The notes beneath the pieces were generated by a model. The model ran no database searches and had not been told where the DNA came from. It worked only from the letters and a program-made list of their open reading frames with translations. A DNA stretch of 17,094 nucleotides. Source: Smittium culicis. Taxonomy: Eukaryota > Kickxellomycota > Harpellomycetes > Harpellales > Legeriomycetaceae. This document shows, piece by piece, positions 1 through 8,883 of this stretch. A program made the translations under genes and the position numbers. The number at the start of each line of letters is the position of its first letter. Within the stretch, counting starts at the first letter, position 1. Where the stretch lies: assembly GCA_001970855.1 (NCBI GenBank), contig LSSN01001021.1, forward strand, positions 1 through 17,094, written 5' to 3'.

Positions 1-374
1 TCTGCGGATAGAGTGAACTCGGGAATTTCACAAAGATAGAAAGTTGGAGAACGAGCGCCGGCTTTTATAGCTCTCGCTGCACCAGCTTTGGCAGCATCAG
101 CGATTTTTCTGACATCGTCAGTATCGAAGTCCAAAGAACCTATGGGAGACAAGATAAGTCTTGAACCTGGAACGATCGGCGAGTTGACAAATACAGTTTC
201 TTTATGAACTGCTAAGTCGCAAGCTTCTAAAGAGGTGATGTTTTCGGAAAAATTGTGGTAAGTTTGGAAATCCTTGTTTAAGACAGCTTTAGATTGATAG
301 ACTACAATAAGGCAGTCAGAATCATTATCGAGTATTCCGTGATCAGTGTTTGAAATTTCAATTTTTGGAAGCAT
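1..374 (-). CDS. M17 leucine-aminopeptidase-like protein, N-terminal part (cut by window edge)
   Basis: Reading the minus strand from the ATG at 372-374 gives 124 uninterrupted codons running off the left edge, so only the N-terminus is present. The protein starts MLPKIEISNTDHGILD. Around residues 77-110 it has a block with RLILSPIGSL, then DFDTDDVRKIADAAKAGAARAIKAGARSP split over the same stretch. The pattern LSP-x-G-x-L, D-x-DDVR, DAA-x-x-G and KAG-x-x-SP resembles the N-terminal (non-catalytic) domain of the eukaryotic M17 aminopeptidase-like group (NPEPL1 / W07G4.4 type), as I remember it. The metal-binding catalytic domain would lie outside the window, so activity cannot be judged. Codon use is clearly coding and less AT-rich than the flanking DNA. 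No intron is seen in this part. Its promoter must lie in the AT-rich DNA right of 374. The coding call is firm; the family call is moderate. Confidence 0.7.
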   Translation of the reverse strand, partial: MLPKIEISNTDHGILDNDSDCLIVVYQSKAVLNKDFQTYHNFSENITSLEACDLAVHKETVFVNSPIVPGSRLILSPIGSLDFDTDDVRKIADAAKAGAARAIKAGARSPTFYLCEIPEFTLSA

Positions 375-1432
375 TTTTTATTTAGTTTATTAATTTACAC
401 CAGCAAAAGTTAAGCAAAATTGTTATATTTTTGTTAAACTTTAAAATAAACTGTATAAAGTAGATACTAAGGGTAAAATTAGGGTTATATACTAAAAATC
501 TGGACAATAAGTAAAACCGATTTTTTTTGTTTATTCTAGACTACTTGATAAAATTTCAATAGTTCTAATTCATTTCATAGCAATTGTCTGGTACATTTGA
601 AAACGTATTCGAATGTTTCAAAAAAATCTTTTTTACCATTTGTTGAATTCATCACACATTCGCGTAATGATCCAATAGATATATTAATAATTTAATTCAA
701 AAAACAGTTAGCATATAAATTTATAGTAAATTGGTCATTGAATAAGGGGGTAGGTGGTGATATGGCTCTATTCCTTATAAATGTTGTAGGATATGTATGA
801 ATTGGTCAAATTAAATCAGTCAAGTTTCAGGTAGTTAATTTTAAATTTCCAAGACATAAGTAACTAGCAATTTTTACATCTTTTCAATTTGAGAATTTAA
901 TTAGTTCACACCGAATCAATAATATATATACCTCTATTCTGCTCACAAAATAGAGGTTGGGTATAACCTAAATTATAATTATTTTAAATAAAGCCGAGAT
1001 GCTGAATGAAGAGATAGTGCAAATATTTAAAAATATTATCCGATAGATAATAGAAAAAATACGAGGAGTGATATTTTTTTCGTAAAACTTATCCTTTAAT
1101 CTGCTTAGAGTCAATATTTTATTTTAAAATAGAATTTCAGATAGATTATCTACTAAAGCCAATTTCTTTATCTAACTCGCGATAACACTATACGTTTATA
1201 CTAATAATCTCCTGTATGTTCTCAATTAGTACATCGATGATTTTACTATATTTTATTCAAGTACCTCCAATTTATATAAAATTTAAAAAATGCCATGGTT
1301 TTTTTTGCCACTATTTGGCATAGTATAACTTTATTCGAAATTTGAATTTCGTTGTATCAGTATTTTTACTAAATATATTACTCCTTCTATAAAGTCACAA
1401 CAAGAGATTTAATTAATTATCGTTTTAATTAA
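375..1432. other. AT-rich noncoding DNA upstream of the aminopeptidase-like gene
   Basis: No reading frame with coding character is seen on either strand. The stretch is dominated by A/T runs. It should contain the promoter of the minus-strand gene that starts at 374, but I cannot point to a defined element. The only structured item is the hairpin at 930-957. Confidence 0.6.
930..957. repeat. short inverted repeat (9-bp arms, 10-nt loop)
   Basis: ACCTCTATT (930-938) is followed after 10 nt by AATAGAGGT (949-957), a perfect 9-bp inverted repeat in noncoding DNA. No tract or gene nearby gives it a role. It could be a chance hairpin. Confidence 0.45.
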
Positions 1433-1621
1433 CCCTTTCCCGGGCAGTAGACTATTTTTGGACCACCAAATATAGCCAACTGCGTTCTATTAAAATACCT
1501 CAATTCCGAAGCCTTATAAAGTAATGGTATATTGTAAAATAAAATCAAATAATAAACTTGCTTATAAATCATATTCGAATCATAAAATGAATTTTTTTAA
1601 AGAGTGTTGGACGGGAAAGGG
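1433..1621. mobile_element. piggyBac-like MITE (189 bp, TTAA target sites)
   Basis: The left end reads TTAA|CCCTTTCCCGGGCA (1429-1446). The right end, read on the minus strand, is TTAA|CCCTTTCCCGTCCA (1625-1608). The terminal inverted repeats match perfectly over 10 bp and at 12 of 14 positions. Both ends are flanked by the tetranucleotide TTAA. TTAA target-site duplication with termini starting CCC is the hallmark of piggyBac-superfamily elements. The 189-bp interior has no coding potential, so this would be a non-autonomous miniature element moved by a transposase encoded elsewhere. It lies in noncoding DNA with no gene nearby. GC-rich tips in a very AT-rich region make a chance match unlikely. 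Confidence 0.72.
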
Positions 1622-1882
1622 TTAAGCGGGTTGGTTTATTGTAGATTTTTTATCGCATGATTTTAAATTAGCTAACCTTTATAAACAGATTTTATATCGT
1701 TTTTTCAACTTATTAATTTATTTAAATGATAAACTGTAGTTCATAATAAAATATACCGTCTTATCCAAAGCTCTGGAACTAAACTAATAATTCGAAGAGA
1801 TTAAATAGTTATAATTCAAAAACTTTTAACTGATTTTTTTAGAAATTTAATCCTAAATCAATAATTTAACCTTTAAATTTTG

Positions 1883-2000
<118 letters not shown>

Positions 2001-2596
2001 TAGCAATATATTAATCTTTAAATAAAAACCAAGAAATGATGCAACTGACCATGAAATTAAATAAAATAGTAAATATAATAATCTTTATATTATATAAAAG
2101 TAAAATTTTTTTATTTTTATGGTTAAAATTTAATCTTTGAGTGTGTTGATTGTAACATTAAATACCTATAAATAAAAAATATAAAAAGACTTCTTTTTAT
2201 TCAAGTTATATTTTCCGTGAATTTGCTTATATAATGTAGGAAGGTTTAAATTAGCTATTAATTATAGATTTGCATAGATTGTATTAGCTTGGGTTTTAAA
2301 AAAAATAATATATATATTTCTAAATTTACAAGAAAATTTTTAATTAGCTAGATATATTTATTGCTAGCTTCGATAAGGTACAAGTTTTTTATTTATTATT
2401 TGGTTAGTTACAATATTCTACTGGTTTTATTTTATTTTATTTTGAAACTTTTAAAACCTATAAAATTAGTTTGGATCTAATAATACTATTTATTTATTTT
2501 TTGCCTCTGAGGGTTTATTAAACATAATTTAAAAGTATACAAAAAGCTAATAAAAAATATTTAAAAAGTTAAAAAAATATTACAAAAATAATTTTT

Positions 2597-2644
2597 CAAC
2601 CGACCCCGCCTCCGCATCTCTAACAGCCCCGTACCCACTGGGCG
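2597..2644. other. isolated C-rich island in AT-rich DNA
   Basis: Forty-eight bases from CAACCGACCCCGCC to CACTGGGCG contain only 15 A/T, and 24 of the rest are C on the plus strand. The flanks on both sides are nearly pure A/T. It is too short and unstructured for an RNA gene I recognise. It could be the tip of an old transposon or a protein-binding patch. No matching second end was found in the window. Confidence 0.5.
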
Positions 2645-2991
2645 TATATTCAAAGAGTAATACTATTTATTCAATGATGGTAATTACTTTCTAACTTAAA
2701 TTAAAATGGCTAGTTAATAATGAAAAATTCGTTTTTAATCAAACCGTGATATATTTTGGCGGTTCTTATACTATATATTGGATAAGAAAGGAGTTTAGCT
2801 AGATACAAGATATTGGATATAATTTTGATTTTTATGTTGGGTATAGGAAATCATAAGCGCGAGACAATTTCATTAGTTAAAATTATTATGTGGATATTAT
2901 AATCAATTAATTAATACTAGCTATAAATTAGATTTTACAAAATATTGCTAGAAAATAACGGCTCTTTTAAGCTTGTCTTGTAATGCGGGAG

Positions 2992-3028
2992 ACTCTTTAT
3001 GAAGAGAGCACTTTTATGCATAAAGAGT
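2992..3028. repeat. inverted repeat with 10-bp perfect arms
   Basis: ACTCTTTATG (2992-3001) and CATAAAGAGT (3019-3028) are exact reverse complements separated by 17 nt. They would form a stable stem in RNA or cruciform DNA. There is no gene on either side within several hundred bases and no T-tract after the stem, so a terminator role is not supported. Confidence 0.5.
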
Positions 3029-3749
3029 TACAGTGTATAAAATTTCATATTTATTTTTTATCCATTAAATAAAATATAGTATTATTTTTAGCAGATAATG
3101 CTTTCAGAGCTAAATTGATAATCGAAATGACTACAAATTCCGCCAATAATAATCTTAACTTTAAAATAATCATTCCTATAATTAAAAGCTGCAACATAGT
3201 GCTTTCTTCGTTTATAGTCCCTCCATGTTAGTTTCCTTAGATTTGATGGTTTTAGTGAGTTAAGACGTAATTGGCCTATAGTAAATGATATGCACTTCTT
3301 TCTTCCAATAGTATAAGTAACATAAAATCGCAATATAATAATACGTTGGAGATGATTAGAGTATTTTTTTAACCAATTATTTTATACTTGCCATAAATAA
3401 CCAACTGATACAAATTAGCTATTTTGATTTTATTATCCCATAGTTAATTTCAGTTAAATGGTGAGGCTGTTAAATGCTGTATATACTTTAAAAATAACTT
3501 CGTTTGTGTAATATAAGAGTAAGAACTACATTCCATCTATCCCATAAAAGTTTAGTCTATTTATTCAATTATTGAAATTTACTTTGAACTTTTTAATTAA
3601 AATAAAGCACCATAGCTCTTTAAGTTGCAACTATATATTTTCCATTGCCCTCTTTTCTATACTTCATTTTAAATTAAGGGAGAATATCAACATATTTAAT
3701 ACTTCCTTTAATTTCGTCTTCATACCAATCCTGAACTTTTCAAAATATT

Positions 3750-6700
3750 ATGAAAACATCGATAAATAACAAAGAAATACATATCAGAATCCAAAAAGAA
3801 AACCAAGAAAATTCAAGCTTATACAATAATTTATTTAACTCAATATGGACTCCTTCCCAAAAAATTTCAAAAAACATGGTTATTTATCTGGGAAAAGGTA
3901 TATAATTATTATAACATTTCATGTGCATATAAATAATAAGAAATTATAATAAACTAGATCAAGTTCCAATTATCCCTGCCATCACAGTAAGCTAAAACAC
4001 TCTAATTTATCACGCAAGAACCATCATTATATATTTTAAAACCTCTAATCTTAATTTCTTTGTTATCATTAAGCTTCAGGAATCTAAATGCTTTCAGCAC
4101 CTAAATTCAGTCAAAATTGGATCAGAAATATCAAACGATGTTTACAATAATATATCGTTGTTATTGGAAATATCTTTAAAAAAGTCAACAGATTTTGAAA
4201 AAGATATCATCAAATTGGTCGAGAGTACACAATGTTTGCCATTAGCAATATTCTGCGAACAATTTTATTATTCAAAAAAGTCAAGCCTTTTCACTTATGA
4301 ATTACAAGATTTGCTATCATGCTTCTCAGATAACATAAATTCCAAACACAATAATATTAATCACAAACCAAATGACATGCCTGCTTCCATCATTGGTTTC
4401 AAATCTTCTATTCCATTTGTTAACTTAAATTCACGCTATTACAGTTTTGTTTGCAAAAATTGCCGCTACTCTTCGGTTTTTACCCAATCGATCTTGTTTA
4501 AAGCTATTAGTAATTCAATATATAAATGCGAAAATTGTAGAACAGAAGGGTTTTTTGAAAAAAATTCCAATATAGTAAACGAAAATGTGACAAATCGCTC
4601 TATCGATGATATTCAAAATTTCTGTTTTATTCCCGAGTTTCTTGATCCAAACTCTGTTGATTCTGATTTTTTTAGACTAATTCCTACGCTAGAAGAGTTA
4701 AAGCATACTGATATTTGTTTATTTATTGGAAATTTTGAAAAAACTGAAAACAATCTCAGTCTCTCCAATAAATTTTTTAGTGTCGCTGATAAAGTTATCA
4801 ATATATCCTATGCTGATAATGTTATTGACAATGATCATAAAAATACTAAAAAATTTGCCTCAATCAACACAGATATCTCAGCTTCAGACAAAAACATGTC
4901 TCACGCTAAAATAAGTTTACCATCTGAATCCTCAAATAAAAAAACATATAAGGGAAAACGTAAAGAAAAAGTGGTAATGAACCATTTATTGAATTTTAGC
5001 CTTACCCCCAGAGTAGTTAACCAAGCTCCAATTTTAAAACGCAGCTACGCAAAAAACAGTCAGCCTTTTTATGAAAGGGAGGTTTTTGTTAATTCTAATT
5101 TTCGCTTTATGTTGAAAAACAAACAATTTGATACAAAAATTTTAACTGATCCCGATTTTAAGCCTGACTGGGATGACGTTGAACAAGTGGTATGTGCTAT
5201 TAATAACTATCAGCATTTAGATATTTAAAGACTAATTCTGGAACATTCCTTTTTTTAATCTAAATATACTATCTTTGTTAATGTTTTATTTAATAATTTT
5301 AATTTAATGACAGATTGTCCCTTCAAATGATTCCCTAAGTTGCCCCATTTGCTTAGAGAAACTAACAGCACCTAGGGTTACTAGATGTGGGCATGTCTAT
5401 TGTCTGGTTTGTTTGCTAAGGCTTCTTTCAGAATCAGAGCAAAAAATTCAAAAGTGTCCCGTCTGCTGGGTTCTAGTAGAAGAAAGCCAGGTAAAGCGGG
5501 CATATCTTTGGGAAACTATTGATTTGCCTTCAAGCAAGGAATCAAAATCAACCCTTGAAATGCGCTTAATGCTCAGAAAATCCGGCAGTTGTTTTTCATA
5601 CCCTGTCGATTCTGACTATTGGAACATTGCTAATTTAATTCCTAGTAGATCTTCTAATCTTCCTTTTAGTAACATAAATACTGATGTTGAATGCTTTTCA
5701 AGACTAATGATTTGTTCAAACTCTACAATGATTGAGTCGCTTAAGCATGAAATGTCTGATTTGGAGACATTGAGAAATGACTCTATTTCAGACAACGATA
5801 AAATAACCAAAATGTTTTTAGACTTAGCGCTTGACAAAGTGAAAGTAGAACTCTCAAGCTTGGAAAAAATAACCAAAATTGAAAAAAATGCAGAGAGTTA
5901 TTCTTATAATGTCGAAAATACTAAAGAAAAGTTAGATAAGATTCATCTAGCTCAAGATAACATTGAAAAAAAAGGCATATTCAAAATGAGCTCTAGTGTT
6001 AAAAAAATTGTTGCTGATAACCATCACATTTTCTACCAGTCGAGCGATGGTCAGCACATATTTTTGAGTCAGCTTGATCTACGTATTTTAAAGGATAGCT
6101 ACAAAAACAGTATTGATTTAATGCCGAAGCGAATAAATCTGCAAGTTGATTTTATGAGTAGGATAGATGTAACTGTCGAGTACCGAAGAAAAAACAAAAT
6201 ATTTGATCATCTGCCACTCAGGTGTGATATGATAATTGTTGAGGCGGACTTATCTGATGTTGTTGATTCAGAAACCATTAACGATTATGGAAAAAAATTA
6301 AAGTTGAGGCGGAATCATCATTTAGACCAACTTAAGAGAGAGGCTAAGGATGATGAAAGGGCATCAATGAATCTAAAATCGCAAGAGATCCGAGATATGG
6401 TATCTAACTCAGCGCATCCGTATCACCCGTATTTGCATGAGTATACTGGAAGCGAATTCAATAATTATTTAGAAGGAGAGAGAATGTATTCAATGCTGGG
6501 AGGGACTCAGCATGCATTGCTAAATGTGATTGGCGTAAAAGAGCTTGAATCAGAATTTCCAACGCTTTCTGTTGAAAGCCATGAGAGAAAAGGGTCTTTG
6601 ACTCATTATAATTATAACGAAAGCGATTCTTTTAGAGGGGAAAACGGGTTCCAGGCTAGTGTAAAAAGCTCATCAAGAGACCAAGATTTGGAATTGAAGA

Positions 6701-7068
6701 ACGCAAATAAGCCAAATTATAGTAATATTTCAACCAATGGAGAATATTTGCCGATCAAGCCTAAGGATGCCGTATGGGGCAGCTACGATTCGAAAAAATC
6801 ACTATCGAGTATACTAAAAAATAATAACATGACCCAGCATCCAATCAGTAGCAGAGGGTTCCTGAACAACTCGGCTGGTATTTCAAGGACGAGCTTTGTG
6901 AACGAATCGGCGAGACTGAAGAGTTTGGACGATGTTTGGTCAAAGCTCGAGACGCAATCTAGTAGCAAACAGAGCAAACAGAATAGCAGCAGCAGCAAGA
7001 AAAAAAAGAAGCAGATGTCAGGAATAAAGTTAGCAGTTACAGGATCAATTAACTATAACAGAAAGTGA
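3750..7068 (+). CDS. RNF10/Mag2-type RING-finger E3 ubiquitin ligase, 3 exons
   Basis: Predicted CDS is join(3750..3897, 4111..5189, 5314..7068), 993 aa. Intron 2 (124 nt, GTATGT...CAG) is secure: it joins VEQV to IVPSND in phase 0, exactly where RNF10 proteins run from the DPD-x-WD-VEQV block into the RING. Intron 1 (213 nt, GTATAT...TTCAG) and the start ATG at 3750 are inferred from frame continuity; an in-frame TGA lies just upstream at 3732. Visible blocks: HLLNF (341-345), DPDF..DWDDVEQV (396-409), and a complete C3HC4 RING with C419, C422, C434, H436, C439, C442, C457 and C460. Further on come the family block YQSSDGQHIFL (650-660), HLPL (708-711) and a lysine-rich C-terminus. RNF10 and yeast Mag2 ubiquitylate 40S ribosomal proteins on stalled or faulty ribosomes; that role is inferred here by family. 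The first about 340 residues, with CxxC pairs at 164/167 and 189/192, are unrecognised. The stop codon overlaps a GTGAGT donor-like hexamer, so a further 3' exon cannot be wholly excluded. Confidence 0.88.
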
Positions 7069-7390
7069 GTTAACTCTCTTTTCTCGTGTTAAAAATAGGA
7101 TTTAATTGGTTTATACTATAATTTCATATACTTTTAAGAGTTTTTTTTTATTTTATAGTATATTTTTTATTTTATTTATTTGTTTATTTATATTTCCAAC
7201 AAACTAAGATTGAAATTTTTAATTGAATTTAATCATTGAAGCGAAGTATTTATTTATTGATAAAAATTTATGGCAACTCCAAGTAGATTTTAGATTTATG
7301 GGAGAAAAAATAATAATAATGATTTGCGAACATTTAAATAAATCCAATATAAGAAAAAAAAGTGATGAAAAAGGGTGGAGTGTATAGTTA
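7069..7390. other. convergent 3' intergenic region between RNF10-like and TFIIF beta genes
   Basis: Only 322 bp lie between the two stop codons, so both 3' UTRs and poly(A) sites must fit or overlap here. The sequence is T-rich just after the plus-strand stop (long T runs near 7140-7200). It contains AATAAA on the plus strand at 7337-7342, a possible but unproven poly(A) signal for the RNF10-like transcript. If used, that mRNA would end almost at the TFIIF stop codon. Confidence 0.45.
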
Positions 7391-8617
7391 TTATTCTACA
7401 TCTTCAAAGTCATCATCTTCTTCTTCAGCATTTTCATTGGGTTTGTTGAATTGATCTTCACTGTATGCAGCCTGATCGTTGCTACCAGATGGTTCACCAG
7501 AGCCTGCAGAAGTTTCAGTACCAGGAGTGTCACCTCTAAATTCAGGTTTTAGAGAGTACATTGAGGAATAAGGACCACGCTTGTTTAAAACAGCAATATC
7601 GTTAAGTACCTCTTTTAGAAACGCAGAAGGTTGCTTTGTATACTCGATCAAACCTTTAAGAGTCCAATAAGCAAATTTCCCAAAAGCTCCAAAGAGTAGA
7701 TCTATTAGCTCGTTTCTGGGTATGCGTTCCATTTTTTGTTCTTTGTTTGCTAGTAGAGCTTTCCTGCGGTTATTGATCATGAAAGATTTACCAGCAAGAC
7801 CTGGGGAGAATAAGTTGCTATTTTTATGGGTCGTGCCTAAAACTTGAACAGACCTTAAAGAGTTTGAAGAGTCGAAAATTCTTTTGCGCATAATTTCTTG
7901 GTAGCTTTCATCTAGTTTAGGCGTAACAGTACATTCATGATGGATTGTTCCGGTTATTGAAGTAGGAACATTTTTGAAAGCCATAGAGCTAGTGGGTTTA
8001 AGATCAATCTCTGTAATAATTATGATAAAATTTATATTACTTTTATAAAAATAATTCATAATAATTAATTCTTGAATTACTTGGATCTCTAGCTTCTGAA
8101 AAGACGTGCATGTTTTTTACTTCATTATTAATAACTTTTAAATTATATTCCTTAGGAACAGATTCGTTAAGTTTATTGTCTTGAAGTAATAGGGATATCT
8201 AAGAGAGAGAAACGAGGTTTAACTTCCAATATATAAATACATATAAAATAAAGAATATTACATTACTTCCAGTTTCATCGGGTCTAAATGTATGTAGTTT
8301 GATATAATGAAGAGTGTAAATATTAATTTATAATATATTATAGGTAAATGGAATTAGATGATTGTATAAGAAAAGGTATACGTGTTGTAAATTCTGACAG
8401 TTGCAATTTCAGTTCCTGATACGTCAACCTGCTTCCATCTCTGAGCTAGAAAATCGGGAACCTTAACTAGCCATACTTTGGTATCGATCTCGGACATATC
8501 TAATTCATCGACATCGTCGTCCATTTCAGCCATTTCTTCATCTTTGCCAAAACCTTCAGATCTAGTAAAAGTATCGTTTTCGAGGATTTCAGGTCCTTCA
8601 TCGTTGTCAGAGTCCAT
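7391..8617 (-). CDS. TFG2: TFIIF beta subunit (RAP30/Tfg2), 4 exons including a 22-nt microexon
   Basis: Predicted CDS is complement(join(7391..8010, 8081..8198, 8262..8283, 8382..8617)), 331 aa. TFIIF beta pairs with TFIIF alpha, binds RNA polymerase II in the nucleus and stabilises the pre-initiation complex. The acidic N-terminus leads to KVWLVKVPDFLAQRWKQV (about 47-64), the start of the dimerisation domain. This continues through TVRIYN, the microexon (PDETGSN) and exon 3 (SLLLQDN..VPKEYNLKV..MHVFSE). Exon 4 has HHECTV (148-154) and the winged-helix domain, with RNELIDLLFGAFGKF at 224-238, AYWTLKGL and RGPYSSMYSLKPEF ending near 283. An acidic tail follows (295-331). Introns are 98, 63 and 70 nt, all GT-AG. 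Skipping the microexon would break the frame, because exon 1 ends in phase 2 and exon 3 starts in phase 0. The final intron could use either of two overlapping AG acceptors; the first, giving DPKIDLK, keeps the frame. Identity is firm; the microexon is strongly inferred. Confidence 0.92.
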
Positions 8618-8661
8618 TTTTATACAAGGTTAATTAAGAAATACTAGAAAAGGTAAACCCA

Positions 8662-8883
8662 ATGGTGGAACAAAGGAATCAATATGATTTAAAATTAATA
8701 CAGATGAATAAGGCTGGCAAAGAAGGTGATCAAAATTTTGAGCTTGTTTGTACTCTAAATTTCAATTTAAATTATTTTGAAAAAGTTCAGACCCTATCAG
8801 TATCGACTTCTGGAGAACAATTGAAATGTTATTGGCCTTTATTGTATTATACAGTTAATATGATTTGGATTTTGGGCCATTAA
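8662..8883 (+). CDS. doubtful small ORF, 73 aa, unrecognised
   Basis: An ATG-started frame of 73 codons begins only 44 bp from the divergent TFIIF beta start, with no room for two separate promoters. The peptide (MVEQRNQYDLKLIQMNK...) has no motif or membrane segment I recognise. Its end is rich in aromatic and hydrophobic residues (YWPLLYYTVNMIWILGH). It may be a chance frame in the TFIIF promoter, the 5' exon of a gene whose later exons I cannot identify, or the head of a decayed gene continuing into the stop-broken frames at 8950-9420. I consider it unlikely to be an intact gene. Confidence 0.2.
   Translation: MVEQRNQYDLKLIQMNKAGKEGDQNFELVCTLNFNLNYFEKVQTLSVSTSGEQLKCYWPLLYYTVNMIWILGH

Larger units (their letters stand above)
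2003..3749. other. AT-rich intergenic DNA, no gene recognised
   Basis: I see no credible gene. An open frame on the minus strand at 3088-3333 has no ATG anywhere in it and no recognisable motif. The stretch holds the C-rich island at 2597-2644 and the inverted repeat at 2992-3028. The promoter of the RNF10-like gene should lie in the last few hundred bases before 3750. No clear TATA box can be singled out because A/T tracts are everywhere. Confidence 0.6.

Noticed and set aside
3088..3333. 81-codon minus-strand frame with a basic, protein-like composition
   Set aside because: It has no ATG (it begins at TTG), no recognisable motif, and no splice-linked neighbours that I could find. It is kept only as a possible decayed fragment.
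3572..3769. 65-codon plus-strand frame before the RNF10-like gene
   Set aside because: It starts at TTG with no ATG, is AT-driven in composition, and overlaps the first RNF10 exon in another frame.
4650..4760. Resemblance of part of the RNF10-like N-terminus (TLEELKHTDICLFIG) to a segment of the complex I 75-kDa subunit
   Set aside because: The similarity covers about 15-25 residues without the flanking conserved positions or iron-sulfur motifs, so it is most likely coincidental.
7060..7072. GTGAGT donor-like hexamer overlapping the RNF10 stop codon, hinting at a further exon
   Set aside because: The Lys-rich stretch followed by a short tail is a normal RNF10 C-terminus, and no coding 3' exon is seen before the convergent gene.
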